Shown: piece by piece, positions 1-11,211 of the stretch
How the letters are laid out: each line of letters begins with the position of its first letter
Position numbering within the stretch: the first letter of the stretch is position 1
NCBI GenBank assembly: GCA_949128115.1
Contig: OX421962.1
Span: 10,553,262-10,617,261 of the forward strand
Length of the DNA: 64,000 nucleotides
Direction: 5' to 3'
Source: Anaspis maculata
Lineage: Eukaryota; Arthropoda; Insecta; Coleoptera; Scraptiidae
The notes under the pieces: generated by a model
What the model was told of the DNA's origin: nothing
Databases searched by the model: none
Seen by the model: only the letters and a program-made list of their open reading frames with translations
Position numbers and translations under genes: made by a program

Positions 1-922
1 CTGTGCTCACTGAACAGTATGTATGTCCATTGTATGTCGTTCGTTTGCATTGTGAGAAGTAGGTAACGTCAGAAGTCAGAACTTCACTCAAGAGGCATTT
101 TTGTTATCTTGGCTTGGCATCTTGTGCGGTGCTTGCGCCATCTCTCCCATAATAGTTAAACCTGAAATACGCCGCTGGTTCTAGCCTGAGAGTTGGTACT
201 TTCCAGGAATTGGTAGGGTAGAACCCGCTTATGGTGGGAACTATTAACGGTGGGAAATTTGTGTGGTGGGTATGTAGAGTAGGTTCCTGTTGCAGTAGGA
301 ATTTTTGTGGTCGGTATTTGTATGGTAGCAATCAATATGGTGGTGAACATGTATGGTAGGCTTTTTTTTGTGGTGTGCTGCATGTACGATAGGATGACTT
401 TACGGTAGATTACAACGTGCGTCCCCTTCTGCGTGCATTAGGTTTCTACGAAGTCGATGATAAGTACCTGCATATTTTATTGTGATTGTATTGTTGTATT
501 GTTGCGCTGTGTAGGCATCAAATATCATGAAGTTGAATCATTTTATTGGACATGAAATTATCGTTATCAATTTAATAACGTAATATAATCACGAAGGTAG
601 GTAATTGAAAAAAGTCCATCAGAAGTTTCCCTTGTGTTTATTGATAATCCAGTACTTATGCCTACCACAACATACAAAATTTTATTTGTTCCTGTGAAGC
701 CATGAACATTTTGATATATCACTAGTGTCCATTTCTCATCTTGAATCTCCCAACTCACCCTCCCTTGTTAACCAACTGACCGATAGTTTGAAAACTTGTT
801 TCAGGTGTCTCGGTTTTATTTTGCATGGACTTGGGAACATGTCCATTGTCCACCACACATTCTTTCAAATGAAAGAATATTCATTTGGAAATCTCATGTC
901 TTGAATTGCGTTTACCGAAGCC
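1..922. other. Intergenic, no gene recognised
   Basis: No coding region is convincing here. Positions about 190-385 are G/T-rich on the plus strand and contain many degenerate copies of a TGGTRGG-like word, which keeps short minus-strand frames open by composition alone. An in-frame stop at 902-904 separates this stretch from the receptor gene that follows. Confidence 0.6.
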
Positions 923-2208
923 ATGTTCGGGTTGTCGCGTGAAAACATTCACTTTTTGCAACCCATATATTTTTTTGGAGCCCTGCTCACGGTAGTACCT
1001 TACTATAGTTTTCAAAGTTGTTCCATTCCCTGTTCACGATTGTTTAAAGTTTATACTGCTGCTGTAGCCTGCGCGTACATTTTCCTTCGAATCTTCGTGT
1101 TGTACAGGAAACACGCGGAATTAGTACTTGATGCTGTCGTGGTAATGGATGCGATACAATACGTTCTTCTGTCGGTGATACTACTTTTTGCCCAGTCGAT
1201 TTCGTGGAGACCAAATAAATGGATAATTTTGAACAAGAATCTTCAAGAAGTTGACGGCGCTTTTGGGAAAACTAAAATAAAAGATAATTTCGTTCAAAAT
1301 GCAAGCACTCAATTTGTGGCTTTGAATATTGCCTATTTTTCTTTTGTGATTTACATCTCGGCTTACACCACGGCTCACAGTGATATAAGAATGGGCTTGA
1401 TTGGAACAGCGATATTTCAGAGGTTGTCGGAGTATTCCTACTTCCTGGTCAAGTTTATCATTGGCAATCTAACGGCCGCGTTCAAATGCAGATATGAAAA
1501 ATTGAACAAGTTACTCAAGAAAAATACCAGAACTCTCAGTGGGATTAGAGATGGTCGTAGAATATCTAGCAAGTTAAACAAGAATCTTCAGCTTTTCAAC
1601 AGTATTTTTGGATGGAGTTTAACCCTCAGTTTGGCTTGGGACACTTTAGCTATCTCAGAATCTTTGTATTTAATGGTGAGCAGAGGCAGTTCCAATAATC
1701 CAAAAGAAAGGGACCTGATTTACGTTCATCTGCTTGCAACAGCGTTGGTTGTGGTAAGTATATGAATCATTACTCTTTAGTTTTCACAGTATAGAGATCA
1801 AAAATTGCCCCAGTCAAAAGTGGTCTTGGAATGGGAGAACTGCCGTATACCCAGCTTAAACGACGTCCAAGACCCCATTGGACTAAGATAATTTCTATCG
1901 AACTGCATCATTACTTGCTAACAGATTTTTAACGAGGACTATTTTAGATTACAACAGTGACATTGGTGATGACCTGTGACTCACTCAAAGAAGAAAGAGA
2001 GACGACCATCTGTCTTGCCATCGATTGCCAAAAAAAATTTGCTTTTGGTTCCGAAGAAGTTTCAGAGCTACAGGCTTGGATTCAAGAGAATAATCTTGTG
2101 CGAGTATCAGCTGCCAAATTTTTTGAAGCAGATCGAAGAATCCTTTTGGGAATTCTATCCACCACAACCACGTATTTCATACTTTTGATGCAATTTTCCA
2201 GGTTTTAG
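923..2208 (+). CDS. Gustatory receptor (7tm_7 family), two exons
   Basis: Predicted insect gustatory receptor, a multi-pass ligand-gated channel subunit of chemosensory neurons (family knowledge). Exon 1 is 923-1753 (277 codons). It starts at ATG 923, with an in-frame stop seven codons upstream, and holds several long hydrophobic segments. A phase-0 intron with a GTAAGT donor at 1754 and an AG acceptor at 1946-1947 gives a 194 bp intron. Exon 2 is 1948-2208 and encodes 86 residues including the family's C-terminal signature TY-(hydrophobic)5-QF, seen here as TYFILLMQF three residues before the stop. The total of about 363 aa fits the usual 350-450 aa. A short phase-0 last intron before the final helix is typical of the family. 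No frameshift or internal stop is seen, so the gene looks intact. The ligand cannot be inferred. An odorant receptor is less likely because of the TY...QF motif. Confidence 0.88.
1754..1947 (+). other. Intron of gustatory receptor gene
   Basis: Donor G|GTAAGTATATGA and acceptor ACTATTTTAG|ATT. The intron is phase 0. Reading through it would stop after a few codons, and splicing joins two frames that together give a full-length receptor with the correct C-terminal motif. Confidence 0.85.
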
Positions 2209-2640
2209 GGTTGCTACTATGTATTTTTATCTGTGTATGACCTCCCGTATGTATTTTCACTCCCACTTCATTTCTGAGCTAGAACTACTGAAAATACTTT
2301 TGACTTTTGAGCTTTCAAGCCAGCTTGTAACTGCAGCCTGCAAATTCTATAATGGTTCAACTATCTATGGGAAAACATTTATATGAACGTACGAAGTAGC
2401 CTTGGCAAACTCTAGATTGTGTTCAAACCAAATCAATGTTCACGAAATTTTGAAAAAATAATAAAAATGATTGGAAAAAACCTGATAAACATACATTTTT
2501 CTTGAAGTCCTTGAATGACGGGGGGACTGGCTGAAGTTGTTTCCAAAAAAAAATCGACTTGTCAACAAAACTCAACGTTGTGATAGCTGGTGGGATTTTG
2601 CTCCAGTTTGAGTTGAAGGTGAAAAATGAGTCTCATTATT
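2209..2640. other. 3' flank of receptor gene
   Basis: No gene seen. An AATAAA hexamer near 2459-2464 could serve as the receptor's polyadenylation signal, about 250 bp after its stop codon. Confidence 0.4.
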
Positions 2641-2812
2641 CGCGATTTCAGTTATTTTTCCCGCCACAAGATTGCTCCCAAGTGCGGATTAAAATGAACA
2701 GTAACAACTGAACTGCCATTGACAATAAAGTAACATACAAAACGGCAGCCAATCATTATTTGGTACGCTTTTGGCAGCCATCTTGTGGCGGGAAAAATTA
2801 ATTCAAATCGCG
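2641..2812. mobile_element. MITE, 172 bp, long terminal inverted repeats
   Basis: The ends form an imperfect inverted repeat of about 35 bp. The left end runs CGCGATTTCAG...CCCGCCACAAGAT and the right end is its reverse complement, ATCTTGTGGCGGG...AAATCGCG. There is no coding capacity. A DNA-transposon superfamily cannot be assigned because no clear target duplication is visible. Confidence 0.8.
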
Positions 2813-4956
2813 GAAAGCTTTAAGACGACTTCAAAAGCAATTACGGACAATAATTATTGATGCTTCTACTCTTCTAGTTAAGTAACAATAGTCTATAGAA
2901 TTATTCGACTATTCATCTCTGAAGCTGGCATTACTGAAGCTCATTTTCTCTTGACGCCATAAGCTGTTGGAAACAAAGAATGTCTCTATTTCTTTTTCTT
3001 AATCAGAAAGCGCATATTTCAGGAAATTGAGCACAAAAAAAAAATAGGGTCATATACAACCTTTCAAAAGCAGGCGATAGAAAAAATCTCGGATTTTTTT
3101 TTCGAAAGTTGCAGAAGGTGAAAGATTGCTCATATCTGCACGCTCTACGTTGGCACCCTGTATATGACAAATTGTGCAATCAAACATCATCAATACCAGC
3201 ACTCGATAGTCAAAGAAATGATCTTTCCTCACATGCCTGAATTTCTGGAATCCGTCAAATATTTTTCGAGCTATCTTAATTTGAAAACGCACCTAATTTT
3301 TAGGTGTTGCAGTTCAATTGTCAAGCAGTTTAGAAGCGATAGTTTCTTTCTCACCTGTCAACTTTGAAACTGACATTACTGAATGTAACTTATGTCACTT
3401 TTTCTCGAGATAACATTGAAACCGAGATAATGACTGTGATATAATCTGACAAATCAATAATTCCATAAGCAATTACCTAATTCTTATGGATGCTTAGCGA
3501 TGCTTCTAGTCAACAACCTATGGTTTCTAGAGATATTTTGACTATCAACTTTGTAATTTGTAACCTGCGAAACTGGAATTTTCTAGCTTTTCTTCCTCAC
3601 ATATCCACTGATACTTACGTTTTCTCATGCGTATGCTCTTCTCCAAACATTTAATCGCAAACAACACTTTTCACAATCATAATGAAGCCCGAAATCATTC
3701 ACGGAATTCAGAATCGAGTCTCATTCTCAAAGGGTAAAAGCTGTTGAATTGTTTGACTTTTCTCCTCGTTTGTGCGAATTCTCATTATAGGCGATTGACC
3801 TTATTGGGGAAAATGGCCGTTTTGTAGAGGAAGTTTTAGGGAATTAATTGTCAGAAGAGGTGTAAGTTGTCGCAGGCAACGTCGGCTTTTACGTCAACTG
3901 GTGAAATGTCAAAACTGTCACTTTGCTGTCTTGTGCAGTCCACTGCAAGCAAACTTTTGTTCCTGTGAACCCTTGGGACCCCGTAGGCTCTTTACTGGGC
4001 CCCATGTTGATGACCAGCGTCGTCGCAGACCGTTCTCTAAATCATCCATAGCTTCCGCCCAAGGAAGAGCAACAGACTCTGTCACATCCGCACGGAGGGA
4101 AACACACAAGCCCGTCGACCAGCCTTGCAACAAAGTCAGCCTGCCAGCCAAGAAAAAATCACCTCGGGCTGGCCGTGCAGAGTCGACCACCACCTACCTT
4201 TTTTCCTCGCTTTTTTCTAAAGATTTTCTGCTTGGACTTCGGCTGGAGATCCGCATTTTTTATTCTAATAAGCTCGCCATAGCTACCTTTGTGTTCGAGG
4301 CGTAAACGTTATCTTTTTTTTACCGCAATGTAGTGCATTGCTGGGGGCGTAGTCTTTCAGCTGCGCACCTCTGGAGCTAGATCTACTACAAGCCTGTTAA
4401 ATACGCTAACCATAACATGAAATAAGAGACACAAATGCAAACCCTTTTTCACATTATTTCTACTTGTCAAATGTCAATAATGTGGGTATTGCAGGTATCC
4501 ACTAGTGCCCACCTAGGCTACTAGACGTCGGATTATGTGTTCCTCTCATAAAATTCCTCTACGATCAAGTACCGAGCTCTACACCAGGTGGCGTGTTTTC
4601 AATGTAAATGGCCTATACCCTACGCTTAAGTGTAGTTATAGTTCACACCGCTCGAATTGTTTCCCGGGCAGGCTCTCGATTGGGCCATTCACCTACTAGA
4701 AGTGGCTAGACTCGGCAGACGTCACTCCTTTTTGGCGAGGAGTGCCGAAACGCCTTCCCGAGGCGCGAAAACAGCGAAACTTGCGTGAGACGGGTATTTT
4801 GTTATCTTGTGTCATTCTTTCTTCTCTCCCTGCCTTGAGGTTGTAATTAATACGACCTATGAATATGACACTACTTTGCGAAACATACTCGAGTATTTTT
4901 CTGTAAAAAGCAGATATGACTTTGATAAGGGGGTTATTTGGGAAGAATAGTCCTTT
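2813..4956. other. Intergenic; 3' part may be LINE leader
   Basis: No recognisable gene. The 134-codon frame at 3901-4305 has no family resemblance and mirrors an open frame on the other strand, so it is treated as chance. From about 4800 the ORF1 reading frame of the I-type LINE is open upstream of a TAG at 4948-4950, but without an ATG. The LINE's 5' region therefore probably begins here, either mutated or truncated. The exact 5' boundary cannot be set. Confidence 0.45.
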
Positions 4957-6111
4957 TTGGGACTCGGGTGCGGTGATGTTATCAGCATCAAAGTAATCAG
5001 TGATAATAAATGGATAGCATATATCCCGAAATTTTTCGTGCAGAGACGAGGGGTCATCCACCAGGTGGATACCTTCTTCGATGAGCAATACTTGAAGGAG
5101 CATATGATGGTGGATAACGGTTCTAAAGTCATTGATATCAAAAGATTCATGAGAAGGATTTTGGGTGATGATGGTAAGCTAGTCAAAGAGGTACCTCGAC
5201 AAACTGTTTGTGTATCCTTTTTGGGATCTGAATTACCTAATGAAGTAATAATAAACAGCGTACTGTTCCGAGTGGAACCCTACGTTGCCCCAGTGGTACA
5301 ATGTAGGAGATGTTTCAGGTACGGCCATGTTTTACAGCAATGTCGTGGGAAAGCGAAATGTGAAAATTGTGGTGAGGAGCATGAAAATGCCGAAAATTGC
5401 AGGGAAATTAAGTGCATTTTTTGCGAAGTAAGTGATCATAAATCGTCATCTAAAAATTGCCCCGAATTTATAAAACAACAAAGCATCAAAAAGATTATGG
5501 CAGACAAAAACTTATCTTATAAAGAAGCAATTGAAGCGTCTAAAAACCCGTCATTTGCTAATGCTGTGACCAAAAACCCTTTTATTTCAAATAATCGTTT
5601 TTCAGTGCTAGCTCTTGATGATCCTAGTCAATTTCCACAGATAAATAACACCAGGTATAACTGGAACACAAGACCTAGGGTCCAAATAAATCATAGTAAT
5701 AAGCGCTATGCCTCAACAAGTCAAAATGAAAGGAAAAGAAAAAATGAAAACTCTCCTCCACAATCCCCCTTAACTGTAACTCCAAATACGATCAAAAAAC
5801 ATAAATGCCTGACTCCCCCGCAGGAAAAGGAAGATAGTATTCATCAAGCTAAGCCTGTGAATCAAGAGTCTGTCAACATACATCAAGTCGTTTTGGAATT
5901 TATAAATTCATACACTGAAAGCTTGTTGGATGTCATGCCCTTGAGTCAAAGGCAAGCTATAACCAAAGAAATTAATTTGGAAGAATCACTAAATCAATTT
6001 TTACAATCAAAATTCAAAACTTCATCTGTATCTTTATTTAGGAATACCCCGGAGGATTCTGATGATCCTGACAGTAAATCTGATGATGAAATGTCACAGG
6101 ATGAATACTAA
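4957..6111 (+). CDS. LINE ORF1, Gag-like nucleic-acid binding protein
   Basis: ORF1 of the I-type LINE, an RNA-binding protein that packages the element's transcript (family knowledge). It has 384 codons as open from a TTG; the first in-frame ATG is at 5104, and a TAG lies at 4948-4950 with more open frame upstream, so the N-terminus is probably mutated. Residues about 10-110 match the RRM-like region of such Gags. Three knuckles follow: C116-C119-H124-C129, C135-C138-H142-C148 and C153-C156-H161-C168. The tail is Lys/Ser/Pro-rich and ends in an acidic stretch of Asp and Ser. ORF2 follows after 123 bp. Confidence 0.82.
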   Translation: MGLGCGDVISIKVISDNKWIAYIPKFFVQRRGVIHQVDTFFDEQYLKEHMMVDNGSKVIDIKRFMRRILGDDGKLVKEVPRQTVCVSFLGSELPNEVIINSVLFRVEPYVAPVVQCRRCFRYGHVLQQCRGKAKCENCGEEHENAENCREIKCIFCEVSDHKSSSKNCPEFIKQQSIKKIMADKNLSYKEAIEASKNPSFANAVTKNPFISNNRFSVLALDDPSQFPQINNTRYNWNTRPRVQINHSNKRYASTSQNERKRKNENSPPQSPLTVTPNTIKKHKCLTPPQEKEDSIHQAKPVNQESVNIHQVVLEFINSYTESLLDVMPLSQRQAITKEINLEESLNQFLQSKFKTSSVSLFRNTPEDSDDPDSKSDDEMSQDEY

Positions 6112-6234
6112 AATCATAGACCTAAAATCAATAAGTTTAGGTTTTTTTTTTTTTTGTGTTATTGATAAAGGAAGTCAACGTGCTATACAAGACCTCGCTA
6201 GTTACCTATAAACTCTCTTACCCCCACTCTAAAA

Positions 6235-9200
6235 ATGGCTAATTCAAAAACAAACAAAAATATCAAAAATTTTCAGTGGAATGCCCGTTCAGCGGTGTAC
6301 AATAAAAACAGCCTTGTCAAATACTTATTCGATAATGATATTGACATTGCTTTAATAAGTGAAACATGGTTTAAACCGGGGATTGTAATGAAATTCAATG
6401 GATACAATTTGGTAAGAAGGGACAGATACGATGGAAGCACTGGTGTAGCCATTTTGATCTCTAAAAAATTCAAATTTCGAGAGATTATGGTTTCAAATGA
6501 TTTTAACGAGGAAATTCAAGTCTGTGCTATCCAGCTATTGAACACCGAAGATAAAATCACATTTATGTCAGTTTATAGACCACCGAATGTACAGACTACT
6601 AGACAGGATTGGAATAATCTGTTTCGTAATGCCCCACACCCGGCCCTTATAGGAGGTGACTTCAACGCCCATAATATGATGTGGGGATCACATGGATCCA
6701 ACAATAGCGGTGATCAAATTGTGGAAGTTCTAAATGATTTCAACCTGGTTGTATTGAACAACGGTTCACCTACAAGGCTGTCACCCTATGGCCAGCGCAG
6801 ATCTGCTGTTGACATTTCATTGGCATCTGATTCAATTGCAGCTAAAATTGATTGGAGTGTTCTGTCTGACACACTTGGCTCGGATCATTTCGGCATCAAC
6901 CTCATAATTCAGTCTAGTATGGAATTCATAGGCCCTTCCCTTTCCAGGTCCAAATGGAACTGTAAAAAGGCCAATTGGGTACATTACTTTGAACTTACAA
7001 GGCAGAGCTTCCATGATGATACTCTTTCTCATCTTACTTCAGCTGATGACAAAATGGTACATTTTCTAAACAAAATTAATTCTGCTGCAGAAGTTATTAT
7101 TCCAAAAATCAAGCATTATAAAATTCAAAAGAGAGCACCTGCTGTATGGTGGGATGTTGAGTGCGATGAGGGTGTAAACGCAAGGAAGCAGGCGCTGCAT
7201 AATTATAAAAACAATTGCACTTTGGAAAACTATTTGGAAGTTAAAAGGATCTCAGCTAAAGTGAAACTACTGTTGAAGAGAAAAGCGAGAGTAAGTTGGC
7301 AAAATTATTGCTCAAAACTCAACAGTTCTACTCCAGCAACGGAGTTATGGAGGCAAGCTAAATTGATGCAAAGAATCCACTCAAAACCAAAAAACCCAAC
7401 CTGCAACGATTCTGCTTGGGCCGAAGAGTTGCTAACAAACATTGCTCCGTGCTCGGTTGAGCTATACCCTCCTGATAGATCTAATAATGCTTGTGATAAC
7501 AACCCGACTAATGCATTTTGGTTGAAACCATTCCAATTCCATGAGCTTGAAAAAGCAATCAAAGATTCTTCAAATACATCTCCAGGTCTCGATGATATCA
7601 GATATCCAATGTTACAGCATCTGTCCTCCGAGGGCAAAAAGTTTCTTTTGAGCATTTATAACGATGTCTGGGTCCGAGGAGAGGTTGTAGAGGTATGGAA
7701 GGAAGTCGTCGTTATTCCTTTATTAAAACCTGATAAAGATCCACACTTGGCATCATCATATCGTCCAATTTCTCTCTTGTCATGCATCTACAAAACTTTT
7801 GAAAGGTTGATCAAGGGTAGACTGGAATGGTGGCTTTTCAAGAAGAGATTGCTTCCTCCAAACCAATTTGGCTTTAGGAGAGGCATGGGTACTGCTAATG
7901 CAATAGCAAGAATAGTCACCGACATACAGTTGTGTCACACAAAAAACAACTACCTGGGAGCCGCGTTTTTGGACATCGAGGGTGCTTATAACTCTGTCAT
8001 TCCCTCAATTTTGCTAGAAAAATTATGCAACTTAGGCATTCCTACTCAATGCGCAAGAACTATGATCGGTCTGATTACTGACAGAAAAATCTTCCTACGT
8101 CAACCGGACGGTAAAATTCTGGGTCCCAGGTTGGTGTCACTCGGTCTTGCTCAGGGAGCAGTCTTGAGTCCACAGTTTTTTAATATCTATACATGTGACA
8201 TACACCAATATATCCCTGCGGCAAATATTGTGCAATATGCTGATGATTTTTGTATCTATAGCGAACACAAAAAATATGAAAACTGCATCCAAAATCTAAC
8301 TCGAGCAATTTCATCTACAGCAACCTGGTTTACGAAACATGGGTTCACACTATCTGTTCAAAAATCAGTAGTAACCGTCTTTAGTAGACATAATACTCCG
8401 AGACTGGATCAAATCACTCTTGGAGAGTTTCGACTGCCTGTAAGCAACTACACAAAATACCTTGGTGTCATTTTAGATAAAAAATTAAATTGGAAAAACC
8501 ATATTCAACATATAGTCGCCAGATCTTTCAACGGACTTAATTTTCTCAAGATGGTATCCAAAACTTGGTGGGGAGCTGATCCCAAAAGTGTGCTTCTTTT
8601 TTATAGGTCATATATTAGGTCCGTAATTGACTACGGAAGCATTTTCTATGGTTCAGCAACTGATTCGGCTCTCAAAAAATTGGAGGTAGTCCAGAATAAT
8701 GCTTTGAGAATTAGTTTGGGTGCAATGAGGTCATCCCCCATCGTTCCATTACATCTGGAGGCATCAGAGCCCCCTTTGAGTTTAAGACGTGATGTGCTGG
8801 CTGGTAAATTTATCGTAAAATCTCAATTGTACGACCCATCAATAGTTACGTCCATTAGTCAGCTTAGCATACTTGATTTGACTCATAAGTACTGGGAAAA
8901 AAAGAAATCTCCACCCTTATGTTCTGGTTTCCGTAATGCATCGTCGATAAGTTCCTTAGATCAGCTGAAATACGACGCCTTTAAATCCTTTCAAATCGAA
9001 GATTATTTTGACATGCTCAAACGACCATCTGTTACAGTTCCATCCTTTACAAACAATCAACAACAGAACTCGGCTACTCTATCAGAAGTCCTCTCTCACC
9101 ATTTAAATGCGCTCCAGATTTACACGGATGCGTCCAAGTCCCCCGGAGGTACAGGTTTTGCAATCTACAATCCTTCCGAGAAAGAAGAAATAAAGTATAA

Positions 9201-9975
9201 ACTCCCAGAGTTCAGTTCCATTTTCTGTGCAGAAGCTTTTGCCATCGCAGTGGCCTTAAAGACCTTTCGAAGGTCCGAACACAACGTCGCTGTTATTTTA
9301 TCCGATTCCTTAAGTGTACTCAAGGCGTTGAAAGAAAACGAGCTCTCTGCTCAGCACTATTGCATATCCAAGTGTAATACTGAACTGCTGCACTTGAGGA
9401 AGATCAACAAAAGTGTCCAGCTGGTATGGGTTAAGGCTCATGTTGGTATAAAAAATAACGAACTCGTCGACTCCATGGCAAAGGCCAGCGTCCTGGAAGG
9501 CACTGAGTATAAGTGCCAACCTTGTTTATCCTGGATGTTTAATAAGCTCAGGAGCAGGTCGAGGGAAGATTGGTGTCATCAGTATAGAGAATATTGCTCA
9601 GCAAAACAATCTTGGTATACGTCGGTTCAACCTGACATTCCCAGTTATCCATGGTTCCAGGACGTCCATTTACCTAGAACTTTTGTGACAAATATCACTA
9701 GAATTCGCCTGGGACATGGTTCATACCCAGCCCATTTAAATAGAATTGGTGTAATATCTTCGGATCAATGTGACGCTTGTCTAACCCGTTGCGACCTTGA
9801 TCATATATTTTTTGGCTGCAGCAAATACCAGGTGGAAACAGAAAATCTACTTAGGGAATTAGCAACCCTAGGGATGCAATTCCCACTTAATTTAACAACG
9901 GTGCTCAACACTAGGGAAGTCGAGAAATATTCGGCTCTTATACGCTTCCTGAAAAATGTCGCCTTGAATATTTGA
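6235..9975 (+). CDS. LINE ORF2: endonuclease, reverse transcriptase, RNase H
   Basis: Polyprotein for target-primed reverse transcription, 1246 codons from ATG, uninterrupted. Residues 12-225 form an apurinic-like endonuclease (N16; E43 in ISETW; D142 and N144 in GGDFNAH; SDH at 216-218). Residues about 480-760 form the RT, with the first catalytic Asp at D580 in FLDIEGAY and the YADD box at 668-671. Residues 960-1085 form RNase H (D965 in YTDAS, E1000 in CAE, D1024 in LSDS, H1069, D1079). A C-terminal C-x2-C...H...C zinc motif near residues 1165-1190 is usual for I-like elements. All catalytic residues are present, so the enzyme could be active. It lies on the same strand as ORF1, 123 bp downstream. 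Confidence 0.93.
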   Translation: MANSKTNKNIKNFQWNARSAVYNKNSLVKYLFDNDIDIALISETWFKPGIVMKFNGYNLVRRDRYDGSTGVAILISKKFKFREIMVSNDFNEEIQVCAIQLLNTEDKITFMSVYRPPNVQTTRQDWNNLFRNAPHPALIGGDFNAHNMMWGSHGSNNSGDQIVEVLNDFNLVVLNNGSPTRLSPYGQRRSAVDISLASDSIAAKIDWSVLSDTLGSDHFGINLIIQSSMEFIGPSLSRSKWNCKKANWVHYFELTRQSFHDDTLSHLTSADDKMVHFLNKINSAAEVIIPKIKHYKIQKRAPAVWWDVECDEGVNARKQALHNYKNNCTLENYLEVKRISAKVKLLLKRKARVSWQNYCSKLNSSTPATELWRQAKLMQRIHSKPKNPTCNDSAWAEELLTNIAPCSVELYPPDRSNNACDNNPTNAFWLKPFQFHELEKAIKDSSNTSPGLDDIRYPMLQHLSSEGKKFLLSIYNDVWVRGEVVEVWKEVVVIPLLKPDKDPHLASSYRPISLLSCIYKTFERLIKGRLEWWLFKKRLLPPNQFGFRRGMGTANAIARIVTDIQLCHTKNNYLGAAFLDIEGAYNSVIPSILLEKLCNLGIPTQCARTMIGLITDRKIFLRQPDGKILGPRLVSLGLAQGAVLSPQFFNIYTCDIHQYIPAANIVQYADDFCIYSEHKKYENCIQNLTRAISSTATWFTKHGFTLSVQKSVVTVFSRHNTPRLDQITLGEFRLPVSNYTKYLGVILDKKLNWKNHIQHIVARSFNGLNFLKMVSKTWWGADPKSVLLFYRSYIRSVIDYGSIFYGSATDSALKKLEVVQNNALRISLGAMRSSPIVPLHLEASEPPLSLRRDVLAGKFIVKSQLYDPSIVTSISQLSILDLTHKYWEKKKSPPLCSGFRNASSISSLDQLKYDAFKSFQIEDYFDMLKRPSVTVPSFTNNQQQNSATLSEVLSHHLNALQIYTDASKSPGGTGFAIYNPSEKEEIKYKLPEFSSIFCAEAFAIAVALKTFRRSEHNVAVILSDSLSVLKALKENELSAQHYCISKCNTELLHLRKINKSVQLVWVKAHVGIKNNELVDSMAKASVLEGTEYKCQPCLSWMFNKLRSRSREDWCHQYREYCSAKQSWYTSVQPDIPSYPWFQDVHLPRTFVTNITRIRLGHGSYPAHLNRIGVISSDQCDACLTRCDLDHIFFGCSKYQVETENLLRELATLGMQFPLNLTTVLNTREVEKYSALIRFLKNVALNI

Positions 9976-10323
9976 TCTTTTAGTGAGTTCTTAGATTATG
10001 CTTGTGTTCTTGAATAATTTGTATATCTTGTAGCTTGTATAGCTTAGCTTTGTTGCCTCATGTAATCTACCCCTATTATGTATAATACCTACCTATCCTA
10101 TCTCCGTGGTGTTCTTGTTTGTGTCTCAAAGTCGCCTTGAATCACCCCTTGGCGTGAAGAATTGTCTAAATGCGTCTAACCCTTGATTTGTCATCATATT
10201 TTATATTCTTTTGCGTGGTTAGTTTGTTTTTTATCTTTTGTTTTTTAGTTTTTTCTTGACTCCTATTTAATAATTCAGTGGCTAATTGGTACAAATGTAA
10301 CCAGAAGCCAAAAAAAAAAAAAA
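9976..10323 (+). other. LINE 3' UTR and A-tail
   Basis: Noncoding, T-rich, ending in 14 consecutive A at 10310-10323. This marks the 3' end of the I-type LINE and confirms its plus orientation. Confidence 0.75.
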
Positions 10324-10835
10324 TATCCGTTGTACTAAGTTTTGGACCCTAGGATGGTTCGAGATTAGCAAATTTGAATATTGTGTTGTCACGTAGAGCA
10401 ACTGCCTACGTTTTATTGAATCTATTTGTGTACTTCATATATATTTTTTTAATTAGTTTATTCAGTTTAGGACTTGAGCCTAACCCAGTTCCGCTTCCAT
10501 TCAACTCCAACTCTCAACCTTTTGTGATTTTCTAGAACGTGTTGGTGATTACGTGTCATATTTCTCAGTGCAACCTGACGAAACTTTCTTGTAAACAAGC
10601 ACTGTATTTTGAAATCTTCGCAAATCTTTTTTCTCGGTTTCGTCAAAAGTTTTCTTTAGAGTACAGCGTCGGTATTAGCAGGATTACGGCTCACGAAACC
10701 GTGGCGCCCGTTTACCATCTAATCGAACCCAGCCTTCTCCACTGGCAGCTGGCGGGCCGTGTTCCGAATAAGTCGGACCGACACAGGTACAGGTTAAGGC
10801 GCAAGGAAAAGTACACGTAGCCTTTTTGGCATGTA
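10324..10835. other. Intergenic, nothing recognised
   Basis: AT-rich flank between the LINE and the next LTR element. The 93-codon frame at 10539-10820 has no family resemblance. The last bases, ACAAT, are the target duplication of the following element. Confidence 0.5.
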
Positions 10836-10840
10836 ACAAT

Positions 10841-10980
10841 TGCTGTATACTCAATTAATGAAGCGAGCTCTTTCAATGTACGTCGTTTATTCTCAAGAGT
10901 CGGTGGTAAAGTGATGACTTTTTACATGATATAAAATATGGTAGAAACCTTATCACTGACTTCTTATACATACACAACAC
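10841..10980 (-). repeat. 3' LTR of Mag-like element
   Basis: 140 bp, beginning TGCTGTATAC on the plus strand. It matches 16306-16443 except for two substitutions and two extra T in a T-run. The duplicated target ACAAT lies just outside at 10836-10840. A purine-rich stretch (minus strand, 10981-10990) abuts it and may be the polypurine tract. Confidence 0.9.
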
Positions 10981-11211
10981 CTCCACACTTAAGCTTTTAA
11001 ACACAGATATAAACAATAACAATAAACAATACAATTTTAAAATTCACAATTTATAAAAATGTAAGTTTGCTCTTCTAGTGTGACAATTATACAACGCAAC
11101 AATAACATACGTACATAAATGTATAAAGTATAAAAACCTATTCATCATGTATTACCTTTCACATCGGTAATCGTCTAAATACTTTGGTTTGGCTATCATT
11201 CTTTTCGGTCT

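Larger units (their letters stand above)
4957..10323 (+). mobile_element. I-clade non-LTR retrotransposon (LINE)
   Basis: Two-ORF LINE with a Gag-like ORF1 carrying three zinc knuckles and an ORF2 with endonuclease, reverse transcriptase and RNase H in that order, ending in a 14-nt A-run at 10310-10323. Presence of RNase H plus three CCHC knuckles in ORF1 places it in the I clade or a close relative rather than Jockey or CR1. ORF2 is uninterrupted, so this is a relatively young copy. The 5' end is uncertain and no target duplication was found. Confidence 0.85.

Noticed and set aside
3901..4305. 134-codon plus-strand frame
   Set aside because: No domain or recognisable motif; an open frame on the opposite strand covers the same stretch, which suggests composition rather than coding.
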